The notes beneath the pieces were generated by a model, which was given only the letters and a program-made list of their open reading frames with translations, had not been told where the DNA came from and searched no databases. From Novosphingobium sediminicola (lineage in GTDB: Bacteria > Pseudomonadota > Alphaproteobacteria > Sphingomonadales > Sphingomonadaceae): a DNA stretch of 64,000 nucleotides. The stretch is taken from contig NZ_JACIDX010000005.1 of NCBI RefSeq assembly GCF_014196525.1, positions 186,001-250,000 on the forward strand, written 5' to 3'. Below, piece after piece: positions 45,809-53,997 of this stretch. The first letter of the stretch is position 1. Each line of letters begins with the position of its first letter. Made by a program: the position numbers and the translations under genes.

Positions 45809-47200
45809 CTATCGGGCGCGCAGCACCAGCCCAAAACCATCGCGCGGCCGCAGGGTCAACCGCGCCACCACCTCCGGCCTGCGCCGCCCGGCCGGATATT
45901 CCAGCCGGAAATGGCGGATCACCTCGGCAAGAATCAGCGCCGCCTCCTGCTGGGCAAAGCCCGCGCCGATGCAGATTCGTTCGCCCTTGCCAAAGGGTAT
46001 CCACGCCTCCTTCAACGCCTCGGCCCCCTCTGGCGTAGCGAATCGGTCGGGCGCAAAAGCATGAGGGCAAGCCCAATTGCCCGGATTTCGATGAACCAGC
46101 CATGGCGCGACCAGCATCAGCTCGCCCGCCGCGATTCGCTTGTCGCGCATGGTCATGGACACCTCGGATGTGCGTGGCAGAAACCCCACCGGCGGATAGA
46201 GGCGCAGTGCCTCGCGATAGAGGTTGCGCACCCCCTCCAGCGCTTTGACATGCTCGTATTCGAGCGCCCCGCCCCCGGTTGCCGCCTCGATCTCGCCATG
46301 GAGCCGCTCCTGCATTTCCGGGCATTCCGAGAGCAGATAAAGCGCCCAGCCCAGCGATGTCGCCGTCGTCTCATGCCCGGCCAGAAAGATCAGCGCCAGT
46401 TGGTCCACCAACTCATCCGAGGTAAACCCCGCCCCGCTGACCGGATGACGCGCATCGAGCAGGGCATCGAGAATATCGCGCCGCTCACCGCTCCTGCCCT
46501 GTGCGACACGGGCCTCCACAATCGGCGCAAAGACCGCGCGCACCCTTTCCCCCAGCCGCCACGCCCTGCGCCCCAGCCCGAAGCCCGGCAAACGATACAT
46601 GCGCAGCAGATGCGCTCGCTGCGACACGCTCTGATATTCGCCAAAGGCGCGATAGACCGCCCCAGCCTCCGCCTCGCCCAGCTCCACCGAAAAGATCGTG
46701 CGAAAGATCACATCGGCCGTCACATGCGTCATCAGCGGATCGACATCCACTGCCCGCCCGCCCGCTGCATCCGCCTGCCCCCGCATCCGCCCGATCATAT
46801 CCCGCGTGGCCGCCGCCATCAGGGGAAAGGCGCGCTTCAGATTGGTGTGAACAAAGGCCGGATTGATCATCGCGCGCTGATGCGCCCATTCCTCGCCATT
46901 GCTGACAAACACGCTGTTGCCGATCATCGGGGCCAGCATGTCATGCACCATCCGATGCTTGGGAAACTGCGTCGCATCGCCCAGCACACGCCCCACCAGC
47001 GCCATGTCATTGACCATAAACGCCCGCCCCGCAGGCAATTGCGTCACCCCCAGCTTCATCGTGTAAGCCCGCCCATGGAGCATATCGAGCCAGCTTTTCC
47101 ACCAGCCCAGATAGAAGCGGCGGAGCAACCCCGGCTTTTTCGCCAAAGGCGCGGGATAAGGCGGGGTAAAGGGGCGTTCAGTCATTTCACTGGCATTCAT
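45809..47200 (-). CDS. Cytochrome P450
   Basis: 463 residues of a bacterial P450. The heme-binding motif FGKGERICIGAG places the thiolate Cys near residue 408. The I-helix oxygen-binding motif LIFLAGHETTATS and the K-helix REALRLYPP (E-x2-R) are complete, so it should be a functional monooxygenase. Length and the C-terminal part resemble the CYP102/CYP4-like long-chain or lipid hydroxylases in outline only. ATG 47200 follows GAGG nine bases upstream and overlaps the end of the hydrolase gene by 14 bases; ATG 47185 is the alternative. Electron-transfer partners are not adjacent. Confidence 0.93.
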   Translation of the reverse strand: MNASEMTERPFTPPYPAPLAKKPGLLRRFYLGWWKSWLDMLHGRAYTMKLGVTQLPAGRAFMVNDMALVGRVLGDATQFPKHRMVHDMLAPMIGNSVFVSNGEEWAHQRAMINPAFVHTNLKRAFPLMAAATRDMIGRMRGQADAAGGRAVDVDPLMTHVTADVIFRTIFSVELGEAEAGAVYRAFGEYQSVSQRAHLLRMYRLPGFGLGRRAWRLGERVRAVFAPIVEARVAQGRSGERRDILDALLDARHPVSGAGFTSDELVDQLALIFLAGHETTATSLGWALYLLSECPEMQERLHGEIEAATGGGALEYEHVKALEGVRNLYREALRLYPPVGFLPRTSEVSMTMRDKRIAAGELMLVAPWLVHRNPGNWACPHAFAPDRFATPEGAEALKEAWIPFGKGERICIGAGFAQQEAALILAEVIRHFRLEYPAGRRRPEVVARLTLRPRDGFGLVLRAR

Positions 47201-48317
47201 GGCGCTGCGCCTCAAACGCGGCGATGGATTGGGCGATGGGCCGGGCCGAGGCCACCAGCCCCAGATAATCCACCGGCGATGCGCGATCCAATCGGCGCAG
47301 ATAATCGAAATGGGTCTGATATTTGTCGCGCCGCCGCCGCGCATAATGGGCCGGATCGCAATAGACGAACCAGCGTGGGGTAATCTGCACCAGCCCCTCA
47401 GGCGCCTCCTTTGCTCGCCCAAGGCATGGCGCAACCAGCGGCACACAGGCGCCATCCGTGACGGAGGCAATGTCGAGCCAGCGGAAATCCCCAGCAGCCA
47501 CCGCGTCCAGATCCGTGCCAAACCACGCCGCATCCCCCCGGCAGGCGATCAGTTGCACCACGCTGCCCAGCGTCACCAGCGCGAAATGGTCCGGCATCGC
47601 CCCTCCTCGCCGCGCCAGCAGTCGCGCCATCACCATCATCGACAGGATCGTCCCCGCCGAATGCGCGATCAGCAGGACCTCGTCCCAATCCTCCTCCAGC
47701 GCCGCCGCGATGCGTTCGGCAAAACCGTCCAACCTCTCTTCCAGCCCCGGCGCCTCTCGCCGCGCAATAATCGTGCTGAAAATCACAAAGCGCAGCAGCC
47801 ACAGGCTATGCAACCGCTTCTGCAACTCCATCGCCAACACCCAGCCCAGCCCCAGCGCCACCGGCAAGGCCAGCCACCCGCGCCCCGCCAAACCCCACAG
47901 GCCCAGCGCCAACAGCATCGGCAGCGCGATAAACAGCACGCCGGGCGAAAACAGCGTGACCCACCCCGCTCTTGGCCAGCGCCGCGCCAGTCGCCAGTCC
48001 AGATGGCGGCAAAGGTGCCAATAGGTCCTTACCCCCTGCCACAGCAGCGCGGGGGGATGTTTGGCCCATGTGGCGCGAACAATATCGTCCCACACCAGAA
48101 ATTCATGCGCGCCCGATGCCGCCCCATCCTCCCGGCCCAGCGTCCAGACCACATTGCCCTCCGCCCGGCCCCGACGCGACAGCATCAAGCCCCCATCCTT
48201 GGCGGCCTCCTCGGCCAGAATGGCGTGGTAATGGCGGCTGCCGCGCGGGTCATAGCCGGGCAGATAGAAGATTTTGCGCTTGAAAGCGGGCGCGGGCGCG
48301 GGTCTATCCTTGGCCAT
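47187..48317 (-). CDS. Membrane-associated alpha/beta-hydrolase-like protein
   Basis: 376 residues. A nucleophile-elbow motif IAHSAGTILS (Ser near 219) and an upstream strand KIFYLPGYDPRGSRHYH suggest a serine hydrolase/lipase fold. Between them is a hydrophobic pair of helices (about 130-175, VLFIALPMLLALGLWGLAG), so the protein is probably membrane-attached. I do not recognise a named family. It overlaps the P450 gene by 14 bases and its start codon shares bases with the divergent small gene at 48316, so three genes are tightly packed. A lipid or ester substrate is plausible but inferred. Confidence 0.8.
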   Translation of the reverse strand: MAKDRPAPAPAFKRKIFYLPGYDPRGSRHYHAILAEEAAKDGGLMLSRRGRAEGNVVWTLGREDGAASGAHEFLVWDDIVRATWAKHPPALLWQGVRTYWHLCRHLDWRLARRWPRAGWVTLFSPGVLFIALPMLLALGLWGLAGRGWLALPVALGLGWVLAMELQKRLHSLWLLRFVIFSTIIARREAPGLEERLDGFAERIAAALEEDWDEVLLIAHSAGTILSMMVMARLLARRGGAMPDHFALVTLGSVVQLIACRGDAAWFGTDLDAVAAGDFRWLDIASVTDGACVPLVAPCLGRAKEAPEGLVQITPRWFVYCDPAHYARRRRDKYQTHFDYLRRLDRASPVDYLGLVASARPIAQSIAAFEAQRHECQ

Positions 48318-48594
48318 GACCGATCGCCAATACTGCCTGTTCATGAATGGCCGCATCCGCAATCGCAACATAGGGTGCAAGCGGCATGACAATGCCTATG
48401 GCATCAACGGCGGCGGCACCGGGGCCGACCGGCGCCGCGCCGACCGCGCGCTCTATGCCCATATGCGGGAAAACGGCGATCCGCTGGCCCTGCTGGTGCT
48501 GGCTTTCACGCGTCTGTTCGGCTGGTTCTTCTTTAACTATCATGGCAAGCCCTGGCGCGGACAACTGGTCCGCAAGCTCTTTCCGGGCTACTGA
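48316..48594 (+). CDS. Small phospholipase A2-like protein
   Basis: 92 residues. The segment CKRHDNAYGINGGG carries a Cys-x2-His-Asp-x2-Tyr pattern (C21, H24, D25, Y28), followed by RRADRALYAHM with an Asp (D43) in the place of the second catalytic Asp of phospholipase A2 enzymes. A hydrophobic C-terminal helix (ALLVLAFTRLFGWFFFNY) could rest on a membrane. A calcium-binding loop ahead of the active site is not evident, so activity is uncertain. ATG 48316 and the start of the divergent hydrolase share the CATG at 48315-48318. Confidence 0.6.
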   Translation: MTDRQYCLFMNGRIRNRNIGCKRHDNAYGINGGGTGADRRRADRALYAHMRENGDPLALLVLAFTRLFGWFFFNYHGKPWRGQLVRKLFPGY

Positions 48595-48840
48595 ATTTGC
48601 CGCGACCGCAACACAAGGCTTGCAGCCGAAATGGCCGAAACGGATGCCATTTATGGCTTTTTTAGGTGCAAGCTGTGCTGGGGCTGGATAGTCTCGGCAT
48701 CAGAAGAACAAAACATGCTGGCCTTGTCCGGCTTTCCGATCCGCAACTTTGTGTGGTCGCCTTCATCTCAACCTATCCCTAAGCGATATGAAGGCGGCCC
48801 CTTTCCTGTGCGCCTGTTTTCCAGCCGGTGGGCCCCTGCG
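48595..48840. other. Gap between the PLA2-like gene and the response regulator gene
   Basis: 246 bases with no credible gene. It holds a weak terminator-like site, GCCA-TTTA-TGGC followed by six T (48646-48663), and a 7-bp inverted repeat GCTTGCA/TGCAAGC around it. Confidence 0.4.
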
Positions 48841-49533
48841 TTACACAGAGGCCGGAACCAACAGACGATAGCCCACGCCCGGTTCGGTCAGTATCATCTG
48901 GGGATCGGACGGATTGATCTCCAGCTTTTGCCGCAACATGCCGATATAGACGCGCAGATATTGCGGGTCGGCCTCTGACCGGCCCCAACCGGCGGCCAGC
49001 AGGCGCTTTTGCGTCACCACCTGCCCCGCGCTGTCGGCCAGCATACGCAACAGATTGTATTCCTTGGGTGAAAGCTTGATGAGATCACCGCGCAGCCGCA
49101 CCTCGCGCGTGCCGAAATCAATGCTCAGATGGCCCAGATCCAGCCCCTCGGGCACCTCGATCAGATGCTGCCGCCGCCGCAGCGCCGAACGCACCCGCGC
49201 CAGCAATTCGCCCAGCACAAAAGGTTTGTCGACATAATCATCGGCGCCTTCGTCCAGCGCGGCGATCTTCTCTGCCTCCTGATGGCGGGCGGAGATGACG
49301 ATGATCGGGGTCGAGGAGGTCTCGCGGATCTTACGAATCACCTGCTTGCCGTCCATATCGGGCAGGCCCAGATCGAGCAGCACCACATCAGGATCGGCAA
49401 GCAGGAAACTGGCCAGAGCCGCCGTGCCGTCGCTGGCCACGGTCACCTCATGGCCCACCGCGCGCAACGCCGGACGCAGCGCCGTCACGATGCCCACTTC
49501 ATCATCCACCAGCAGGATATGACCGCTAACCAT
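48841..49533 (-). CDS. kdpE: KdpE-like OmpR-family response regulator
   Basis: 230 residues: receiver domain with acidic pocket DDE and phospho-acceptor D54 in VVLLDLGLPDMDG, Thr/Ser and Lys in VISARHQEAEKIAALDEGADDYVDKPF, then a winged-helix effector with LSPKEYNLLRMLADSAGQV and GVGYRLL. It resembles KdpE more than PhoB or OmpR in the linker and C-terminus. It begins eight bases after the kinase gene, behind AAGGAAG. The kdpFABC structural genes are not in the window. Confidence 0.9.
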   Translation of the reverse strand: MVSGHILLVDDEVGIVTALRPALRAVGHEVTVASDGTAALASFLLADPDVVLLDLGLPDMDGKQVIRKIRETSSTPIIVISARHQEAEKIAALDEGADDYVDKPFVLGELLARVRSALRRRQHLIEVPEGLDLGHLSIDFGTREVRLRGDLIKLSPKEYNLLRMLADSAGQVVTQKRLLAAGWGRSEADPQYLRVYIGMLRQKLEINPSDPQMILTEPGVGYRLLVPASV

Positions 49534-49541
49534 ATGCTTCC

Positions 49542-51197
49542 TTATGCCTTCATGCTTGCCGCGCCCGGCGACCGATCAACAGCGTCATCCGCCATATTGG
49601 CGCCAATTTCGCCCGGCGCCATATTGGCGCCAATTTCATCGTCATCCTCATCGGCCAACCGGCTCTGATCCTGCTCCATCAGGGGCAGGATGATGGTGAT
49701 GCGCGTTCCCTGCCCATCGCACAGCGGCGATTCAAGTTTAATCCTGCCGCCCGACGCCTGAACAAAGCCGCGCACGATGGCCAGCCCCAGCCCCGATCCT
49801 TGCGGCACACGGGCATCGCGCGCAAGCCGATAGAAGCGGTCGAACACCCTTTCCTGCTCGGCAGGGGGAATGCCATGGCCTTCGTCGCTGATGGCGATAT
49901 GACACCACGAGCCATCAGACATGCAGGCAATGGTGATCGGGCTGCCCGCCGGGCTATAACGGATCGCGTTTTGCAACACATTGGTCACGGCCAGATCAAA
50001 CAGCGTAGCGTCGGTGCGCACCAGCAATTCCTGCGCGGGCATGTGAAGCGTCATCGGATGGGTCTGGCGATGCATCTGCACCCGGCCCATGATCGCGCGC
50101 AAACTCTCGCCCACCGGCAGCAGCGACCAGCTCAAACCCTCCTCTCCCGCCTCCAGCCGCGTCATCTGGAGCAGGTTGGTGGTCAGATCGTTGAGTCTTG
50201 CCGCCTCCTTGACGATGCCGTCGAGCAATTCGCGCGACGTTTCGCGGTCGAATTGCGGGCCAAAGTGCAGCAGGCTGGCGGCCGAGGCGCTGATCGCGGT
50301 CAAGGGGCTGCGCAGATCGTGGCTGACCGAGGAGAGCAGCGCCGATTTCAGCTCCTCGGTCCGGGCATGGGCATGGGCCTCGGACAGGCGCAGCGACAGG
50401 TCAATCCGTTCGAGCGCCAGCGCCGCCATCCGCCCCTGCGCCAGCATCAGGCCGATGCCCCGCGCCCGCGCCGTGGTCCGATCCACCACCATTGCCCCAA
50501 CGCAATGCTCGCCCGCCAGCAGGCGGCAACCGATCAGATGTTCATCCTCCAGCCATTCTGGCTCCCACAGCATCGCAGCCTGGGCCAGCGCGATCCATTC
50601 GGGCCCATCTGCGCTCTGGCCCACCGGGACAGCGCGCCCTTCGGTCATCCGATAAAGGCCAATGCCACCGCCCGGCCCGGCCAGCAGGCTTTCGCACAGG
50701 ATGCTGTGGACCGCCTCGTCACTGCTCGCGCTCTGCAACTGGCGCGAGAGGGACAGCAGGCTGGCCAGTTGCTGATTGGAGCGGTTGGCGCGGGTCGCCT
50801 CATCGCGCAGGCGGCCCGAAAGCAGGCCCGAAATCACCGCGCAAAGCGCAAAGACCACCGGCGGGGCAAGGTCAGTGGTGCGGCTGATCGCCAGTTCAAA
50901 CACCGGCTCGGATACAAAGAAGTCGAACAGCAGCGAGGACAGCAGCGCGCAAAGCAGCGAAGGCATCAGCCCATAGAGCGCGCCCACCATCGACACGCCC
51001 ACCACAAAGACCAGCGAGGCATAGCCCTCGCCCAGCCATGGATTGAGCAGAATGCCGATGAGAGAAAAGCCGCCCACCAGCCCAAGCGAGGCCAGATAAG
51101 GCCAGTAGGGATGCGCGCGCATCGCATCGCGATCCGCCATGGCGGGCCGGTCCGGCTCTGTCACGGCCTTCAGGTCAAGAGAAAGGGGGCTTTTCAC
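49542..51197 (-). CDS. KdpD-like histidine kinase lacking the N-terminal KdpD/Usp domains
   Basis: 551 residues. The protein begins almost at the membrane: four transmembrane helices of the DUF4118 type (about 35-130), then a GAF-like domain (about 145-260), HisKA with SSVSHDLRSPLTAIS (H293) and HATPase with GSGLGLAIVRGFVQASGGR. The large cytoplasmic KdpD and Usp-like sensing domains of E. coli KdpD are absent. The C-terminus carries a duplicated EIGANMA peptide, encoded by two palindromic repeats. GTG 51197 follows AAAGGGGG, all inside a hairpin; ATG near residue 20 is an alternative start. Confidence 0.88.
   Translation of the reverse strand: MKSPLSLDLKAVTEPDRPAMADRDAMRAHPYWPYLASLGLVGGFSLIGILLNPWLGEGYASLVFVVGVSMVGALYGLMPSLLCALLSSLLFDFFVSEPVFELAISRTTDLAPPVVFALCAVISGLLSGRLRDEATRANRSNQQLASLLSLSRQLQSASSDEAVHSILCESLLAGPGGGIGLYRMTEGRAVPVGQSADGPEWIALAQAAMLWEPEWLEDEHLIGCRLLAGEHCVGAMVVDRTTARARGIGLMLAQGRMAALALERIDLSLRLSEAHAHARTEELKSALLSSVSHDLRSPLTAISASAASLLHFGPQFDRETSRELLDGIVKEAARLNDLTTNLLQMTRLEAGEEGLSWSLLPVGESLRAIMGRVQMHRQTHPMTLHMPAQELLVRTDATLFDLAVTNVLQNAIRYSPAGSPITIACMSDGSWCHIAISDEGHGIPPAEQERVFDRFYRLARDARVPQGSGLGLAIVRGFVQASGGRIKLESPLCDGQGTRITIILPLMEQDQSRLADEDDDEIGANMAPGEIGANMADDAVDRSPGAASMKA
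49591..49637. repeat. Two copies of a palindromic 20-mer in the kinase 3' end
   Basis: GCCATATTGGCGCCAATTTC occurs at 49591-49610 and 49618-49637, a 27-base period. Each copy holds the perfect 12-bp palindrome ATTGGCGCCAAT (49596-49607 and 49623-49634). They lie 58-100 bases ahead of the response regulator start and encode the EIGANMA duplication. Confidence 0.75.
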
Positions 51198-51207
51198 GCC
51201 CCCTTTC
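51181..51207 (-). promoter_or_regulatory. Hairpin enclosing the start of the KdpD-like kinase gene
   Basis: On the minus strand GAAAGGGGGC, loop GTGAAAA, GCCCCCTTTC: a perfect 10-bp stem whose 5' arm contains the ribosome-binding site and whose loop is the GTG start codon with the next codon. It lies 40 bases after the transporter stop. It may gate translation of the kinase, or be a terminator-like structure if the kinase starts further in. Confidence 0.55.
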
Positions 51208-51246
51208 CTTTGCAGATCTATGACCTGCGGGCAATGGTGTAGCCGT

Positions 51247-52599
51247 TCAGACGGCCAGCGACATCGGGCTCATCGCATTGTTGCGATTGCCCGCCAGTTC
51301 GCGATTGGCCCACAGAGCGATCAGCGTGGCCGCCGCGCCCGAGAGCAGATAAGCCCCCGACGAGATCAGCCCATAGGTCGTGGCCAGCTTCAGCGCGATC
51401 AGCGGCGCAAAGGCAGCGCCCACCAGCCATGCAATATCGCTGGTCAGGGCCGAGCCGGTATAGCGATGCTGAGTCGAGAAGCTGGAAGCCACAGCGCCCG
51501 AGGACTGACCAAAGGAGATGCCCAGAATGGCAAAGCCGATGGTCATGAAGGCGACTTCGCCCCCGGTGCCCTGGCCCAGCAATTGCGGGGCAAAGCCGGA
51601 GAAAGCCGCAATCGCCGCCGCCGAAGCGCCCAGCACCGCGCGGCGCCCGAAGCGATCCGCCATATAGCCCGAGACGATGATCGCCAGCACGCCGATCATG
51701 GCCGCGCCCGTTTCGATAATCAGGAACGAGGCCGGGCGTTCGGGCGTGTTGAGCATCACCCACGAGAGCGGGAACACCGTGACCATGTGGAACAGCGCAA
51801 AGCTGGCCAGCGGGGCCAGAGCGCCGATCAGGATGGTGCGGCCTTCCTGACGGATGGTGACGATGGCCTTTTCCGGCTGCAGGTCGCGGCTTTCGAACAG
51901 GCGCACGAATTCGGGCGATTCCACCAGACGCAGGCGGGCAAAGAGCGCCACCACGTTAATGGCAAAGGCCACGAAGAACGGGAAACGCCAGCCCCAGCTC
52001 AGGAAATCCTCGGTGGGCAGCGACGAAACGAAGAAGGCGAACATGGACGAGGCCACGATCAGACCCAGCGGCGCGCCCAATTGCGGCACCATCGCAAACC
52101 AGCCGCGGCGATCACGCGGCGCGTTGAGCGCCAGCAGCGAGGCCAGACCGTCCCAGCTGCCGCCCAGCGCGAAACCCTGACCCAGCCGGAACAGGGCGAG
52201 CAGCGCGATGGCCGTCTTGCCCAGCGTGGCATAGCCCGGCAGGAAGGAAATCGCCGCCGTCGATCCGCCCAGCAAAAACAGCGCAATAGCCAGCTTGGCC
52301 GTACGGCCGTAGAGCCGGTCGATGGTCATGAACACGAACGTGCCCAAGGGCCGCGCGACAAAGGCCAGCGGAAAGATCGCGAAGGAATAGAGCGTGCCGG
52401 TATAGGCATCGGTGAAAGGGAAAAAGAAACTCGGAAACACCAGCACCGAGGCGATGGCATAGACGAAAAAGTCAAAAAATTCCGAAGTTCGGCCGATGAT
52501 TACGCCAATGGCGATCTCACCGGGAGAAACGTGATCGGAATGGCCAGCATGGCCCGAAACGACCCCTGCGGCCACCCCGTTGGAAACGGAGGTGGTCAT
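51247..52599 (-). CDS. MFS transporter of the metabolite:H+ symporter (MHS) type
   Basis: 450 residues with twelve predicted transmembrane helices. The N-terminal IIGRTSEFFDFFVYAIASVL and the loop RPLGTFVFMTIDRLYGRTAKL match the conserved loop 2-3 of the MHS family (GxxxDRxGRK type). Helix 4 reads RLGQGFALGGSWDG. Members carry organic acids or osmolytes such as citrate, ketoglutarate or proline; the substrate here cannot be told. ATG 52599 follows GGGGA; two earlier in-frame Met exist. It is upstream of the kinase genes in the same direction and divergent from cyoA. Confidence 0.9.
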   Translation of the reverse strand: MTTSVSNGVAAGVVSGHAGHSDHVSPGEIAIGVIIGRTSEFFDFFVYAIASVLVFPSFFFPFTDAYTGTLYSFAIFPLAFVARPLGTFVFMTIDRLYGRTAKLAIALFLLGGSTAAISFLPGYATLGKTAIALLALFRLGQGFALGGSWDGLASLLALNAPRDRRGWFAMVPQLGAPLGLIVASSMFAFFVSSLPTEDFLSWGWRFPFFVAFAINVVALFARLRLVESPEFVRLFESRDLQPEKAIVTIRQEGRTILIGALAPLASFALFHMVTVFPLSWVMLNTPERPASFLIIETGAAMIGVLAIIVSGYMADRFGRRAVLGASAAAIAAFSGFAPQLLGQGTGGEVAFMTIGFAILGISFGQSSGAVASSFSTQHRYTGSALTSDIAWLVGAAFAPLIALKLATTYGLISSGAYLLSGAAATLIALWANRELAGNRNNAMSPMSLAV

Positions 52600-52763
52600 A
52601 TTCAGCATCCCCAAAATCGGGCCGGTGTTTTCCCTTGGGAACAACCCGGCTTTTCTCTTTAATTATGGTCCGTCCACAAGGTTCCAAATCGGCGGAAAAC
52701 CGCAGATTTCAGGGCCTTTTGGCGGGACTGAATCGAGACTGCATCAAAAGATCCATGATGGCA

Positions 52764-52788
52764 ATCAAATTGATGGGACAATATGTCC
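52764..52788. promoter_or_regulatory. Inverted repeats at the cyoA start
   Basis: ATCAA-A-TTGAT (52764-52774) is a perfect palindrome, and GGACA-ATA-TGTCC (52776-52788) follows at once and contains the first possible cyoA ATG (52783). The first resembles FNR/FixK half-sites but in everted order (ATCAA before TTGAT). Likely regulatory for the oxidase operon; regulator unknown. Confidence 0.4.
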
Positions 52789-53985
52789 TATCGCGGTTGC
52801 AGCATGAGCCTCCTACGCGCGGGCGCCATGAGCACGCAACCCACCCTCCTTCGTCACGCGAGCCGGCTCGGCAGCCTTGCCCTGCTCGCCTCGCTCTCCG
52901 CTTGTAGCCCGGTGGTGCTGAACCCCGCAGGCGACATTGCCAAACAGGAAGCCAGCCTGGTGGTCACCGCCACGCTGCTGATGCTGATCATCATCGTTCC
53001 GGTGATGGCGCTGACCGTTTATTTCGCATGGAAATATCGCGAAAAGGCCGGTGCGCGCTATGAGCCCGAATGGCACCATTCGACCCAGCTCGAACTGGTG
53101 ATCTGGGCCGCGCCGCTGATGATCATCATCGCGCTCGGTTCGCTGACCTGGGTGACCACCCACACGCTCGATCCGTTCCGCCCGGTCTCGCGCATTGCCG
53201 AGGGCAAGCCCCTTGCTGCGGATGCGAAGCCGCTGGAGGTTCAGGTCGTTGCGCTCGACTGGAAGTGGCTCTTTATTTATCCCGAGCAGAAAATCGCCAC
53301 GGTCAACGAACTGGCTCTGCCGGTGGACCGCCCGGTGCATTTCAGCATCTCGGCCTCTTCGGTGATGAACTCCTTCTACGTCCCGGCGCTGGCTGGCCAG
53401 ATCTATGCCATGCCCGCGATGACCAGCGAATTGAACGCGGTTTTGAACAAGACCGGCACGTTCGACGGCTTCTCGGCCAATTATTCGGGCTCGGGTTTCT
53501 CGCATATGCGTTTCAAGACGCATGGCATGACCGACGCCGATTTTGACCAGTGGGTCGCCAATATCGCCAAGGGCGGCGATAAGGACAGCGCAGGCGCGCT
53601 GGACACCGTGGCCTATCTTCAGCTGGAACAGCCCAGCGAGAAGGAACCGGTTCGTCACTTCACCGCGGTGGATGACGGCCTGTTCGACAAGATCGTCAAC
53701 CTGTGCGTCCGTCCGGGCAAGATGTGCCTGAAGGACATGATGGCTCTGGACGCTCGCGGCGGCACCGGCAAGGCCGGCATCTTTAATGTTGCCGCGCTGA
53801 CCTATGACAAGAATGGCCGCGAAACGACCATCCCCGTCATCCCCGGTCGCGGCGGTCAGCAGGCCGATGCCCGCACCAAGGCTTTCGTGCGCGCGATCTG
53901 CGTTCCCGATGGCGTGAAGACCCCTGTTCCTGCCGACGCTGCCAAGCTTTCGCTGGCCTCGCCCGCGCGCCCCCCTCTTAGCTGA
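52783..53985 (+). CDS. cyoA: Cytochrome bo3-type ubiquinol oxidase subunit II
   Basis: Subunit II of the quinol oxidase. Up to 400 residues. A lipoprotein-type signal ends at LASLSAC (Cys about 41). Two transmembrane helices follow (TATLLMLIIIVPVMALTVYF and LVIWAAPLMIIIALGSLTWV), then the periplasmic cupredoxin-like domain without CuA ligands, as expected of quinol oxidases (VVALDWKWLFIYPEQKIATV, SSVMNSFYVPALAGQIYAMP). The C-terminus extends well past the E. coli CyoA end. Possible starts are 52783 (GGGA six bases upstream), 52804 and 52828. Confidence 0.95.
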   Translation: MSYRGCSMSLLRAGAMSTQPTLLRHASRLGSLALLASLSACSPVVLNPAGDIAKQEASLVVTATLLMLIIIVPVMALTVYFAWKYREKAGARYEPEWHHSTQLELVIWAAPLMIIIALGSLTWVTTHTLDPFRPVSRIAEGKPLAADAKPLEVQVVALDWKWLFIYPEQKIATVNELALPVDRPVHFSISASSVMNSFYVPALAGQIYAMPAMTSELNAVLNKTGTFDGFSANYSGSGFSHMRFKTHGMTDADFDQWVANIAKGGDKDSAGALDTVAYLQLEQPSEKEPVRHFTAVDDGLFDKIVNLCVRPGKMCLKDMMALDARGGTGKAGIFNVAALTYDKNGRETTIPVIPGRGGQQADARTKAFVRAICVPDGVKTPVPADAAKLSLASPARPPLS

Positions 53986-53997
53986 TAGCGAGATCCC

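Noticed and set aside
48631..48978. 115-codon plus-strand frame between the PLA2-like gene and the response regulator gene
   Set aside because: Its second half is antisense to the response regulator, it has no ribosome-binding site, and it spans a terminator-like site.
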